Assembly (NCBI RefSeq): GCF_000312365.2
Contig: NZ_HG003691.1
Location: forward strand, 1-64,000
Reading direction: 5' to 3'
Origin: Anaerococcus provencensis
GTDB taxonomy: Bacteria > Bacillota > Clostridia > Tissierellales > Peptoniphilaceae
Length of the DNA: 64,000 nucleotides
Made by a program: the position numbers and the translations under genes
Notes under the pieces: model-generated
The model's database searches: none
What the model saw: only the letters and a program-made list of their open reading frames with translations
Told to the model about the DNA's origin: nothing
Shown here: piece after piece, positions 1-8,417 of the stretch
How positions within the stretch are numbered: the stretch's first letter is position 1
Layout of the letters: each line of letters opens with the position of its first letter

Positions 1-115
1 TTAAGCAGAAGCTGAGAAAGTGGTGCATGTGGAGATAATACTCGGAGCCCCAATAGGGGCGTGCCGGTATTCGCGCCTTCTAGGCGCTGTGGAAACTACC
101 AGCTAAGCTGGTAGT
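1..115 (+). mobile_element. Right end of an IS200/IS605-type element (TnpB omega-RNA-like sequence)
   Basis: A GC-rich, strongly folded stretch in otherwise AT-rich DNA. It shows the hairpin AGCCCC-aata-GGGGC near 46-60, then GCGCC-ttcta-GGCGC near 74-88, then GGAAACTACCAGC-taa-GCTGGTAGTTC near 91-117. The order of stacked hairpins ending in a GGAA...GTAGTTC stem resembles the 3' ends of IS605-family tnpB elements, where the omega guide RNA is encoded. The tnpB gene would lie left of the window on the + strand. No transposase coding sequence is visible here, so this is a recognition by pattern only. Confidence 0.5.
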
Positions 116-135
116 TCTGATTGTATTTTTACATA

Positions 136-172
136 AGAAAAACCAGAAAAAGTATAAAACTAATCCTGGTAT
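136..172 (-). terminator. Possible asnA terminator
   Basis: On the minus strand, downstream of the asnA stop codon, ACCAG (166-170) can pair with CTGGT (142-146) across a 19-nt loop and is followed by a T-rich run. The stem is short, so this is a weak call. Confidence 0.3.
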
Positions 173-186
173 CTTTGTCTTGTATT

Positions 187-1203
187 TTAAAGTAAGTATA
201 TGCCCTTGTTTTCCAGAGCCTTTCTGTGTTGATCTGGCCAGTAGGAAACTTGGACTTCTCCTATGTGGGCTTTTTGTAGGAAGAACATACATAGCCTAGA
301 TTGGCCTATACCTCCACCTACAGTAAGTGGTAGCTTTCCTTCTATTAGCATTCTGTGGTATTCGTATTTTAGTCTTTCTAGGTTATTTGATAGTTTTAAT
401 TGTTCGTTTAGCCTGTGTGGATCTACTCTGATACCCATTGATGATAGCTCTAGTTGGTCATCTAGAACTGGGTTATATACTATTATATCTCCGTTTAGTA
501 ACCAGTCGTCATAGTCTGGGGCACGGTTATCGTGTTTTTTACCATTTGATAGCTTGCCACCTATTTGCATTAAAAATATTGCCCCGTATTCTTTGGCAGC
601 AAGTTTTTCTCTTTCAGTTGCATCCTCGATTTCAGGATATTTTTGTAGTAACTCTTCTGTAGTTATGAAGGTTATTTGATCCTTTAAAAGCTTGTGCCTA
701 TCTGGAATAAGTGTAGATAGGTATTCGTCAAGAGATTTTAGGGTTCTATATATTACTTCCACTATTTCTTTTAAGTATTTTTCGTTTCTGTCTTCTTTAT
801 CTATTATAAGCTCCCAGTCCCATTGGTCTACATAAAAAGAGTGGGTATTGTCAGGAACTTCGCAACGCCTGATGGCGTTCATATCTGTGTATAAGCCTTC
901 GTGAACTTTAAAGTCATATTTTTTGAGGGCATATCTTTTCCACTTGGCAAGGGAGTGGACTATCTCTAGCTCTTCCTTGTCAGCATTTGGTACATCAAAG
1001 ATTACTGGACCTTCGTGGCCATTTAGGTTGTCATTTAATCCAGATTCTGTTGATACAAAAAGTGGAGCACTGACCCTCTTAAGGTTCAAATTGTTTGCTA
1101 AGTTTATTTGGAAATAATCTTTTATTTCTTTTATTAATAGTTGGGTGGTATACAAATCTTTGTTTGATTTATATCCTTCCGGGAAAATTACTTGTGTCAT
1201 CAT
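187..1203 (-). CDS. asnA: Aspartate--ammonia ligase (asparagine synthetase A)
   Basis: Cytoplasmic enzyme that makes asparagine from aspartate, ammonia and ATP. The 338-aa length is normal for AsnA, which is built on a class II aminoacyl-tRNA-synthetase fold. Family segments are visible: ESGLNDNLNG and FDVP near residues 53-72, EVPDNTHSFYVDQWDWE near 114-130, and the C-terminal GGGIGQSRLCMFFL motif. Two adjacent ATG codons (1203 and 1200) follow a weak AGAGGC ribosome site; either could start. It is a single-gene unit with its own promoter, divergent from the pst operon. No T-box leader is seen; the leader is only about 30 nt long. Confidence 0.96.
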   Translation of the reverse strand: MMTQVIFPEGYKSNKDLYTTQLLIKEIKDYFQINLANNLNLKRVSAPLFVSTESGLNDNLNGHEGPVIFDVPNADKEELEIVHSLAKWKRYALKKYDFKVHEGLYTDMNAIRRCEVPDNTHSFYVDQWDWELIIDKEDRNEKYLKEIVEVIYRTLKSLDEYLSTLIPDRHKLLKDQITFITTEELLQKYPEIEDATEREKLAAKEYGAIFLMQIGGKLSNGKKHDNRAPDYDDWLLNGDIIVYNPVLDDQLELSSMGIRVDPHRLNEQLKLSNNLERLKYEYHRMLIEGKLPLTVGGGIGQSRLCMFFLQKAHIGEVQVSYWPDQHRKALENKGIYLL

Positions 1204-1234
1204 TGCCTCTTATCTAATTATTCATTATTTATAA

Positions 1235-1262
1235 ATTATAATTTTATATGAGCCTATGTCAA
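1235..1262 (-). promoter_or_regulatory. Sigma-A-type promoter of asnA
   Basis: On the minus strand, TTGACA (1257-1262) and TATAAT (1235-1240) are both perfect consensus hexamers separated by 16 bp, about 30 nt from the asnA start codon. Confidence 0.75.
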
Positions 1263-1361
1263 GCTTGGGTAATTAGTGTGATAAAGAGTTTATTGCTATT
1301 AGAAGTGGGTAAAGTACTAATGTAGTTTGGAATATATGATATTTAGCCATAAATTTATGAT

Positions 1362-1415
1362 TTTACATAAATTTTACAAAGGCTTTAACTAATCTTAATT
1401 ATCTTCCTGTACACT
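1362..1415 (+). promoter_or_regulatory. Pho box and promoter of the pst-pho operon
   Basis: Four TT-A motifs recur at exact 11-bp intervals: TTTACA (1362), TTTACA (1373), TTTAAC (1384) and TTAATT (1395). This is the layout of PhoP binding sites in Firmicutes (TTAACA-like repeats every 11 bp). A -10-like TACACT follows at 1410-1415 with no -35 element, as expected for a PhoP-activated promoter. Since phoP lies in the same operon, positive autoregulation under phosphate limitation is likely. Confidence 0.75.
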
Positions 1416-1457
1416 ACTTAAGAAAACAAAATTATACAAACTATAAGGAGATTTTTC

Positions 1458-2456
1458 ATGACACTTAAAAATTCAAAAATAATTGCAGCAGCTTTATCCC
1501 TAGGATTAGTATTGTCTGCATGTGGTAACAACGCAGCTGAAAACAAAACAGAAGAGCCAGCTGCAACAACAGAAGAAAATAAAGAAGCTGATAAAACTGA
1601 AGAAACAAAAACAGAAGAACCTGCTGAAGAAGACAAAAAAGAAGAGGAAACAAAAGATACTGCTGACCAAGCAGACTATGACTTCTCAGTAATCTCAAGA
1701 GAAGAAGGTTCAGGTACAAGAGGAGCTTTCATCGAACTTGTTGGTCTTGAAGAAGAAGCAGCAGATGGCACAAAAGAAGACAAAACAACAGTTGATGCTG
1801 TAGTTCAAAACTCTACAAACGGTGTAATGACATCAGTAGCTCAAGATCCAAATGCTATCGGCTATATTTCTCTTGGTTCACTTAACGATACAGTTAAAGC
1901 TGTAAAAGTAGAAGGCGTTGAAGCAACAGAAGAAAACATTGTAAATGGTTCATACAAAATTTCTAGACCATTTAACCTTGCTTACAAAGAAGACAAACTA
2001 AACGATATTTCAAAAGACTTCTTAGCTTACTGCCTATCAACAGAAGCTCAAGAAATTGTTAAAGAAGAAGGTTATGTACCTCTAAGCGATACAAAAGCTT
2101 ATGAAGGAGCTGAGGGTTTAAGCGGTAGCATCACAGTTGCTGGTTCTACATCAGTTACTCCATTAATGGAAAAATTCATCGAAGCTTACAAAGAACTTAA
2201 CCCAGATGTACAAATCGACCTACAATCTACAGGATCATCTTCAGGTATTGAAGCAACAATAGACGAATCAGCAGACATTGCTATGGCTTCAAGAGAACTT
2301 AAAGATGAAGAAAAAGAACAACTTACACCAGAAGTTATTGCAACAGACGGTATTGCAGTAGTTGTTAATAATGAAAGTAAAGTTGAAGACCTAACAGTTG
2401 AACAACTAAGACAAATCTTCTCAGGTGAAATTACAAATACTGGAGATTTAAAATAA
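1458..2456 (+). CDS. pstS: Phosphate-binding lipoprotein PstS, circularly permuted
   Basis: Extracellular phosphate receptor of the Pst importer. A lipoprotein signal ends at the lipobox LSAC (Cys near residue 22), followed by a roughly 55-residue Glu/Lys/Thr-rich linker. The two halves of the PstS fold are in reverse order. Residues about 78-218 match the usual C-terminal half (VISREEGSGTRGAF, then GAIGYISL-like and EAQEIVKEEGYVPL segments). Residues about 225-332 match the usual N-terminal half (VAGSTSVTPLMEKF, STGSSSGIEA, QLRQIFSGEITN). The stop falls exactly where the canonical chain would continue into VISRE, so no residues seem lost. It ends 3 nt before pstC. I recall similar order in some other clostridial PstS proteins but cannot check this here. 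Confidence 0.9.
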   Translation: MTLKNSKIIAAALSLGLVLSACGNNAAENKTEEPAATTEENKEADKTEETKTEEPAEEDKKEEETKDTADQADYDFSVISREEGSGTRGAFIELVGLEEEAADGTKEDKTTVDAVVQNSTNGVMTSVAQDPNAIGYISLGSLNDTVKAVKVEGVEATEENIVNGSYKISRPFNLAYKEDKLNDISKDFLAYCLSTEAQEIVKEEGYVPLSDTKAYEGAEGLSGSITVAGSTSVTPLMEKFIEAYKELNPDVQIDLQSTGSSSGIEATIDESADIAMASRELKDEEKEQLTPEVIATDGIAVVVNNESKVEDLTVEQLRQIFSGEITNTGDLK

Positions 2457-2459
2457 TAA

Positions 2460-3320
2460 ATGAAAAATTTTAAGGAAAGATTTGGAGAAATCATATTCCT
2501 TATATCAGCAGCAATGTCCGTAATACTTATACTATTGATTATATTCTTTATCTTTAGATCAGGAATAAAATTCGTAAGTAAATACGGACTTGTTCCATTT
2601 ATAACGGGTTCTAAATGGGCCCCAACAGCAAAGCCTGCTAGCTTTGGAATATTTCCTATGATAGTAGGCTCTATTATAGTAACGCTAGTGTCAACTCTTA
2701 TAGCCCTTCCTTTTGGCCTAGCTGTTTCTATATATATGGCATATTATGCTGGTAAAAGTTATGGATTTCTAAAATCACTAATCAATTTAATGGCAGCTAT
2801 CCCTTCAGTAGTATATGGTTTCTTTGCCATGGTTGTGCTTGCACCAATTATAGGAAAGTTATTCCGTGCACCACAGTACAATATGCTTACAGCATCTATA
2901 CTACTTAGTATTATGATTTTGCCTACAATGGTAAATATTTCAGAGAACTCTCTTCGTCAAGTACCAAAAACTTTTTATACAGGTTCCCTAGCACTGGGAG
3001 CAACAAAAGAAGAAACTATCCACAAAGTTATGATTCCATATGCAAAAAGTGGTATTTTCTCTTCAATAATCCTTGCTATAGGACGAGCTATAGGTGAAAC
3101 AATGGCTGTATATCTAGTAATAGGTAACCAACCAAGGATGCCAGGTTCCATTTTAAAGGGAGCAAGAACTCTTACAACAAACATAGTTTTGGAAATGGGT
3201 TATGCATCAGGAATGCACAGAGAATCACTAATTGCTACAGGCATGGTGCTATTCTTCTTCATATTAATAATAAATATCTTATTTAATATTATCAGAGATA
3301 AGAATGAAAGTAAGCTATAA
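2460..3320 (+). CDS. pstC: Phosphate ABC transporter permease PstC
   Basis: Integral membrane subunit of the PstSCAB phosphate importer. It is 286 aa, with a membrane anchor near residues 12-35 and about five more hydrophobic helices. The EAA-type loop that contacts PstB is visible as LALGATKEETIHKVMIPYA near residues 175-195, followed by GRAIGETMAVYLVIGN. The start is 3 nt after the pstS stop, with a GGAG site inside the end of pstS, so translation is probably coupled. Confidence 0.95.
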   Translation: MKNFKERFGEIIFLISAAMSVILILLIIFFIFRSGIKFVSKYGLVPFITGSKWAPTAKPASFGIFPMIVGSIIVTLVSTLIALPFGLAVSIYMAYYAGKSYGFLKSLINLMAAIPSVVYGFFAMVVLAPIIGKLFRAPQYNMLTASILLSIMILPTMVNISENSLRQVPKTFYTGSLALGATKEETIHKVMIPYAKSGIFSSIILAIGRAIGETMAVYLVIGNQPRMPGSILKGARTLTTNIVLEMGYASGMHRESLIATGMVLFFFILIINILFNIIRDKNESKL

Positions 3321-3342
3321 TTATGAAACTAAGGAGTAAAAT

Positions 3343-4155
3343 ATGACAAAACCATATAAAATTTTTGTAATGTTATTTACTTTTTTGGCGTATGCTTTTA
3401 GTGGAATAATCATAGCTTATATTTTAATCCAAGGTATTCCAAATATATCGCCTGGATTATTTGAATGGCAATATACATCAAAAAATGTTTCCATTATGCC
3501 AGCATTAGTAACAACATTATTTACGATAATTTTAACATTATTAATCACATTACCAATGGGTATATTTACAGCAGTATACCTATCAAATTATGCAAAAAAC
3601 AAGCGCTTTATAAAAGCTGTAAGATTTTCTACAGAAATCTTATCATCAATCCCATCAATTGTTTATGGTCTTTTCGGTTACTTATTCTTTGTAAGTGGAG
3701 TAAACATGGGACTTGGAATGGGATATTCGTTGATTGCAGGTTGCTTAACAATTGCAATAATGATCTTACCTACTATTATTAGAACTACAGAAGAAGCAAT
3801 TAATACAGTAAACCCTTTGCAAGCTCACGCATCTCTTGCCCTAGGAGCTACTAAAATTCAAACAATTTTTAAAGTAGTAATACCAGAGGCTATGGATGGT
3901 ATCTTGGGTGGTATATTCCTTGCAACAGGTAGGATTGTAGGCGAATCAGCAGCCCTTATTTACACCATGGGAACCCAACCTTCTGTACCAACCAGCCTCA
4001 AAAACTCTGGTAGAACATTAGCTATACACATGTATATGCTTTCATCAGAAGGATTCCACGTAAAAGAAGCTTACGCAACAGCAGTATTACTATTAATATT
4101 CGTAATTGTAATCAACTGGATATCAAGTAGAATTACAAAAGAATTAGTAAAATAA
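3343..4155 (+). CDS. pstA: Phosphate ABC transporter permease PstA
   Basis: Second membrane subunit of the Pst importer, 270 aa, partner of PstC. Six hydrophobic stretches are visible. The EAA loop reads LALGATKIQTIFKVVIPEA near residues 165-183, followed by GRIVGESAALIYTMG, which parallels PstC. It has a good ribosome site (AAGGAG) and sits 22 bp after pstC and 12 bp before pstB. Confidence 0.95.
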   Translation: MTKPYKIFVMLFTFLAYAFSGIIIAYILIQGIPNISPGLFEWQYTSKNVSIMPALVTTLFTIILTLLITLPMGIFTAVYLSNYAKNKRFIKAVRFSTEILSSIPSIVYGLFGYLFFVSGVNMGLGMGYSLIAGCLTIAIMILPTIIRTTEEAINTVNPLQAHASLALGATKIQTIFKVVIPEAMDGILGGIFLATGRIVGESAALIYTMGTQPSVPTSLKNSGRTLAIHMYMLSSEGFHVKEAYATAVLLLIFVIVINWISSRITKELVK

Positions 4156-4167
4156 GAGGAGAAGTAA

Positions 4168-5103
4168 ATGGATAAGCAAACATTTGAATCTTCATCTACA
4201 TCTGATAATAAGGGAAAGTCAAAAGAAATATTAGATAATGCTGGTACTTCTTCTAATAAGAGTGCATCAGATATTAATATTGAAAACAAGGATGGAGATG
4301 AGACAAAAAAGGTTCATACCCTAGATTACAAAAATAGGTTTTCTGATTTGGAAACAGCTATTTTGGTAAAAGACCTTGACCTATATTATGGTGATTTCCA
4401 AGCCCTTAAGGGTGTCAATATGGATATTAAAAAAGGTCAAGTAACAGCATTTATAGGACCATCAGGATGTGGTAAATCAACAACCTTAAAATGCTTCAAC
4501 AGAATGAATGATTTAATTGATTCTTGTAAGGTAGAAGGTCTTATAAAAATTAATAATCAAGATATATATCAACCAAATGTCAATGTGGTAGAATTGCGTC
4601 GTAATGTAGGAATGGTATTTCAAAGTCCAAACCCATTTTCAAAATCAGTTTATGACAATCTAACCTACGGACCAAAAATTGGGGGCATAAAAGATAAGGA
4701 TACCCTTGATGAAATAGTAGAAACCTCATTAAAACAAGCTTCTATTTGGGATGAAGTAAAAGATAAGCTAGACCAAAATGCCCTTTCTTTTTCTGGTGGT
4801 CAACAACAAAGGATTTGTATAGCAAGAACCCTATCAGTAAAACCAGAAATCATCCTAATGGACGAGCCAACAAGTGCTCTTGACCCAATTTCTACAGCAG
4901 CTATTGAAGATTTGATGGAAGATTTGAAAGAGAAGTATACAATAGTAATAGTAACACACAATATGCAACAAGCTGCTCGTATCTCAGATCAAACAGCCTT
5001 CTTCTTAACAGGGGAAGTTATAGAAATGGATGATACAAAGACTATCTTTGAAGATCCAAGAGATAGAAGAACAGAAGACTACATTACAGGAAGGTTTGGT
5101 TAA
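4168..5103 (+). CDS. pstB: Phosphate ABC transporter ATPase PstB with long N-terminal extension
   Basis: ATPase that drives phosphate import through PstC-PstA. All nucleotide-binding motifs are present: Walker [10 protein letters not shown] (about residue 96), Q-loop VFQSPNPF, signature [10 protein letters not shown], Walker B IILMDEP, D-loop SALD and the switch His in THNMQQA. At 311 aa it is longer than the usual 250-260 aa. The extra 60 or so residues at the N terminus are rich in Ser, Asn, Asp and Lys and look disordered. The ribosome site GAGGAG at 4157-4162 supports the long start, so the extension is probably real. Confidence 0.95.
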   Translation: MDKQTFESSSTSDNKGKSKEILDNAGTSSNKSASDINIENKDGDETKKVHTLDYKNRFSDLETAILVKDLDLYYGDFQALKGVNMDIKKGQVTAFIGPSGCGKSTTLKCFNRMNDLIDSCKVEGLIKINNQDIYQPNVNVVELRRNVGMVFQSPNPFSKSVYDNLTYGPKIGGIKDKDTLDEIVETSLKQASIWDEVKDKLDQNALSFSGGQQQRICIARTLSVKPEIILMDEPTSALDPISTAAIEDLMEDLKEKYTIVIVTHNMQQAARISDQTAFFLTGEVIEMDDTKTIFEDPRDRRTEDYITGRFG

Positions 5104-5108
5104 TCAGC

Positions 5109-5726
5109 ATGAGAACTAGATATAGACAAGATCTAGATTCTGTTAGATCCATGGCAAATGAACTAATGGAATTGGTCATCCTTTGCTACGATAAGATTGA
5201 TTTATACTTAGAAAACCAAAATAAAAAAAATCTTGAAGAAGTCGTTGAATTAAACGATGATATCAGAAGAAATGCAGCTGATATAGAAAGATTTTGCTTT
5301 GAGCTACTGGCTTTGCAACAACCAGTAGCCAGAGACCTTAGATTTTTGCAAATGAGTATAAAACTTGCAAGTACCTATAAAAGGATTTCCAGCCACCTAG
5401 CCCAAGCTGCTATGATTTTATTAGAATACAGCCTAACAGATGAAGAGATTGATTTTGTAAAAAGATTTATAACAAATGAAAAACAAATGGCTACAAATAG
5501 TATCGAAAGCTTTGTAAACAACGACAATGATCTTGGTTTAAAAACTATCGAAGATGATGAAGTAAACAACAGTTTATTTGAAGAGGCAATATCTTATATA
5601 GCTGATCAAAATAAGAAAAATGCAATTGGCCCTATGGAATTATCCGAAAAAGTGTTATTATATAAGTACTTTGAACGACTTGGAGATAGATTAGCAAGAG
5701 TAGGCGATCTAGCAACGAGGTTGTAG
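5109..5726 (+). CDS. phoU: Phosphate signalling protein PhoU
   Basis: Cytoplasmic three-helix-bundle protein that links Pst transporter state to the PhoR kinase and restrains phosphate uptake. The 205-aa length fits one PhoU unit pair. The typical segment QQPVARDLRFLQMSIKLAS is seen near residues 70-88, and a matching acidic E/DxxxD pattern occurs in the second half near FERLGDRLARVGDLA. It lies 5 bp after pstB and 1 bp before the response regulator gene, inside one operon. Confidence 0.93.
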   Translation: MRTRYRQDLDSVRSMANELMELVILCYDKIDLYLENQNKKNLEEVVELNDDIRRNAADIERFCFELLALQQPVARDLRFLQMSIKLASTYKRISSHLAQAAMILLEYSLTDEEIDFVKRFITNEKQMATNSIESFVNNDNDLGLKTIEDDEVNNSLFEEAISYIADQNKKNAIGPMELSEKVLLYKYFERLGDRLARVGDLATRL

Positions 5727-5727
5727 G

Positions 5728-6387
5728 ATGATTTATGTAGTTGAAGATGATAAATCTATACGAAATCTAGTTGATTATGCTCTATCAGAAAAAGGCTACC
5801 AAATAAAGACTTTTGAAGACGGTTTAGATATTGTAGAGCTAATCAAAAAAGATGGTGGAGAGCTTTTAATCCTAGACATCATGCTACCAGGCAAGGATGG
5901 GATAGAAATTCTAGAAGAAATCCGAGAATTTTCTGATATACCTATAATCCTTCTTACAGCAAGAACGGATGAATTTGACAAGGTATTGGGCCTTGAGTCT
6001 GGAGCTGATGATTATATTACAAAACCTTTTTCCATCCTTGAACTCATTTCAAGGGTCAAGGCAATTTTGAGAAGATCTAGCAAAAAAGATAATGATCATG
6101 TAAACTACGATAATATTACTATCAACACTAGAAAAAGAACTGTAAAAGTTGATGGCCAACCTATAGATTTGACCTTCAAAGAGTTTGAAATGCTATTATT
6201 ATTTATGAATAATATGGGCAATGTCATTACTCGTGAAGACTTCTTGCTAAAGATTTGGGGTTATGATTATGAAGGAGAAACTCGTACAGTGGATGTACAT
6301 ATAGCTTCTCTTAGAAACAAGCTACTAGCAGGTGGCAAGCATATAAAAACAGTTCGAAATCTTGGATACAAATTTGGAGACATATGA
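5728..6387 (+). CDS. phoP: PhoP-type response regulator (OmpR family)
   Basis: DNA-binding response regulator, 219 aa. The receiver domain (about 1-120) has the phospho-acceptor Asp50 in LLILDIMLPG, acidic residues at VVEDD, the switch Thr in LLTAR, and Lys in TKPF. The C-terminal winged helix (about 125-219) has the LTFKEFEMLL and TRTVDVHIASLRNKL recognition region. Position after phoU and before a sensor kinase, behind a Pho box, supports a PhoP role in the phosphate response. The stop overlaps the kinase start by 4 bp. Confidence 0.92.
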   Translation: MIYVVEDDKSIRNLVDYALSEKGYQIKTFEDGLDIVELIKKDGGELLILDIMLPGKDGIEILEEIREFSDIPIILLTARTDEFDKVLGLESGADDYITKPFSILELISRVKAILRRSSKKDNDHVNYDNITINTRKRTVKVDGQPIDLTFKEFEMLLLFMNNMGNVITREDFLLKIWGYDYEGETRTVDVHIASLRNKLLAGGKHIKTVRNLGYKFGDI

Positions 6388-8033
6388 AAAATCTTGCCTT
6401 AAAAAAGATGAAAAGTCTAGCCTTAGTCCTTATACTGGCTAGCTTTTTAATCAGCAATTTTTTTTCCATAAAAAACAAAAAGGATGCTCAAAGTAATTTT
6501 TACGAAAATGCTTTGAGCTTTCTTTTACTTAAGGAAAATGAAGCTGACTTTTTGCATACATTAGAACAATTTAATAATACACACCCTCAGATATCTGTAG
6601 TATTTGTAGATGGCGATAATGATATTTACTACAATCCTAGCAATTTAAATGCAGGTAGGATCAAATCTAAGGCCAAGCTTGCCAAGACTCCCACAAATAT
6701 CATAAAGGTTGACGATGGATTTTTGGGCTATAGGTTAAGTTTTGTGTCATATACTGATAAGCTTCTTGCCTTAAGTACCAGAAATAATATTGGCTTTTAC
6801 CTATCATTTCCTTTACTTCTTGGCCACTTATTACTAGGTCTAATGGTTTATCTATATATTGATAAAAAACAAGCTAAGGAGATTGATTCTTATACATCAA
6901 GGCTTAAGATAAAATATGTAGACCATCTACTAAAAAGTAAGGATTATGAGGAATTTTCTGAAATATTACTTGCCTATATTGATAGAATTGATAGGCTAGA
7001 TGATGAAAACTACACTCTTTCATCTAAGCTTAAGGAGTTTACATCTATTACTTCAAATATGAAGGAAGGTTTTATATTATTTGATGGCTTGGGCAATGTC
7101 GAGCTAATTAACGATTCAGCAAAAACTTACCTAGGAGTAGACAACACTGTAAAGATTACTAATCTAATAGATGACAGGGAGTATAGCCTGGCCCTTAGGG
7201 AAGCGGCAATATTAAAACGCAGTAAAGATTTGGATATCAACCTAAATGGCTATAATTTGCGTATATTTATAGACCCGCTTTCAACTTATTCAAAAAAAGC
7301 CTTTGCCATGATAATTATAGATAATACAGAAGAAAAAAGAGCTGAACAAATGAGAAGGGAATTTTCTGCAAATGTAACCCATGAGCTAAAAAGTCCCCTC
7401 ACGTCTATAAATGGCTATGCAGAGCTAATTGCAACAGGTATTGCAAAAGAAAATGACATCCAAAAATTTGGCCAAATTATCTACAAAGAGGGCAATAGGC
7501 TACTTGAAATCATAGATGATATCCTTAAGATTTCAAGACTTGATGAGCAAAATTTTGAGAGATCCTTTGTAGAAGTCGATATCTACGATGTTGTCACAGC
7601 AACTATAGAAAAGTACGATCGCATAGCTTCTAGCAAAGATTTGACTGTTACAAATAAGATTAAACCATATAGAATTTTTACTTCGAAATCTTTATTTTAT
7701 GACTTGGTTTCAAATCTTTTTGATAATGCCATAAAGTACAACAAGGTCTCTGGTAGCATCATAGTGGATTACGACCTAGGAGAGAATTCATATTTTCTTA
7801 TTATCGAAGATACAGGTATAGGTATGAGTCCAGTTGATCAAAAGAGAGTTTTTGAGAGGTTTTATGTGGTGGATAAGTCCAGGAAAAGAAATCAAAAATC
7901 AACCGGACTTGGTTTATCTATAGTAAAACATATTTGTTCATATTTATCTTATGACATCAAAGTTGAATCCAAGCTTAACCAAGGAAGCAAGTTTATTATA
8001 GAGATACCCCTAGAACTTGATAGGGAAATATAG
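6384..8033 (+). CDS. phoR: PhoR-type sensor histidine kinase
   Basis: Membrane sensor kinase, 549 aa, paired with the upstream response regulator by a 4-bp overlap. It has two membrane segments (about residues 12-28 and 137-158) enclosing a roughly 105-residue extracytoplasmic region, then a linker and PAS-like region (about 210-310). The HisKA domain carries His333 in the H-box VTHELKSPLTS. The HATPase domain has the N-box (NLFDNAIKYN), G1 (EDTGIGMS) and G2 (STGLGLSIVKH). It probably reports phosphate status through PstSCAB-PhoU. Confidence 0.92.
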   Translation: MKNLALKKMKSLALVLILASFLISNFFSIKNKKDAQSNFYENALSFLLLKENEADFLHTLEQFNNTHPQISVVFVDGDNDIYYNPSNLNAGRIKSKAKLAKTPTNIIKVDDGFLGYRLSFVSYTDKLLALSTRNNIGFYLSFPLLLGHLLLGLMVYLYIDKKQAKEIDSYTSRLKIKYVDHLLKSKDYEEFSEILLAYIDRIDRLDDENYTLSSKLKEFTSITSNMKEGFILFDGLGNVELINDSAKTYLGVDNTVKITNLIDDREYSLALREAAILKRSKDLDINLNGYNLRIFIDPLSTYSKKAFAMIIIDNTEEKRAEQMRREFSANVTHELKSPLTSINGYAELIATGIAKENDIQKFGQIIYKEGNRLLEIIDDILKISRLDEQNFERSFVEVDIYDVVTATIEKYDRIASSKDLTVTNKIKPYRIFTSKSLFYDLVSNLFDNAIKYNKVSGSIIVDYDLGENSYFLIIEDTGIGMSPVDQKRVFERFYVVDKSRKRNQKSTGLGLSIVKHICSYLSYDIKVESKLNQGSKFIIEIPLELDREI

Positions 8034-8060
8034 CTTATAGATGATGATAAATTTTTATCA

Positions 8061-8089
8061 TTGCCTGTAAGCTATTTATCTGTTACAAT
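8061..8089 (+). promoter_or_regulatory. Promoter of the hydrogenase operon
   Basis: TTGCCT (8061-8066) and TACAAT (8084-8089) with a 17-bp spacer, about 31 nt upstream of the first gene of the hydrogenase group. A small ATGATAAA/TTTATCAT inverted repeat (8044-8061) just upstream has no T-run and may be an operator rather than a terminator. Confidence 0.5.
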
Positions 8090-8120
8090 TTATATAGAGA
8101 TTGAGAGATAGGAGACAAAT

Positions 8121-8417
8121 ATGAAAGTTACAATTTGTTCATGTGCAAGGTGCACAGCTGCTGGAAATGAGTTCCTATATGATTATGCAAATCTAATCAA
8201 AAAAGACTTAGAAGTTGCCTATGATATAGAAAACTTAGGTCCACTACCAGAACTTGAAGTAGTTTACGAAAATATTATGAATGAGGCTGACAAACCAGAA
8301 AAATCGGCACCATTTGCAAAGATCGATGACAAATATTTCAAAAATGCTAAGCCAGAAGTATTGATGGAATACATTTTTGATCAGTTTCATCCAAGAAAAC
8401 GTGGAGAGAATAGATGA
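8121..8417 (+). CDS. Small cysteine-motif protein encoded ahead of the hydrogenase
   Basis: A 98-aa protein with no firm family assignment. It begins MKVTICSCARCTAAGN. The early beta strand followed by CxCxxC and a helix looks like the N terminus of thioredoxin-like [2Fe-2S] ferredoxins (NuoE/HymA type). The second pair of cluster cysteines found in those proteins is absent. It overlaps the hydrogenase start by 4 bp, so the two products are probably made together. A role as an electron partner or assembly helper for the hydrogenase is inference from context. Confidence 0.6.
   Translation: MKVTICSCARCTAAGNEFLYDYANLIKKDLEVAYDIENLGPLPELEVVYENIMNEADKPEKSAPFAKIDDKYFKNAKPEVLMEYIFDQFHPRKRGENR

Noticed and set aside
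80..292. Minus-strand open frame of 70 codons after asnA
   Set aside because: Overlaps the asnA end and the folded IS-like end; composition is not protein-like and no ribosome site is present.
1204..1457. T-box or other riboswitch upstream of asnA
   Set aside because: The asnA leader is only about 30 nt and has no T-box sequence or antiterminator; the rest of the gap belongs to the pst control region.
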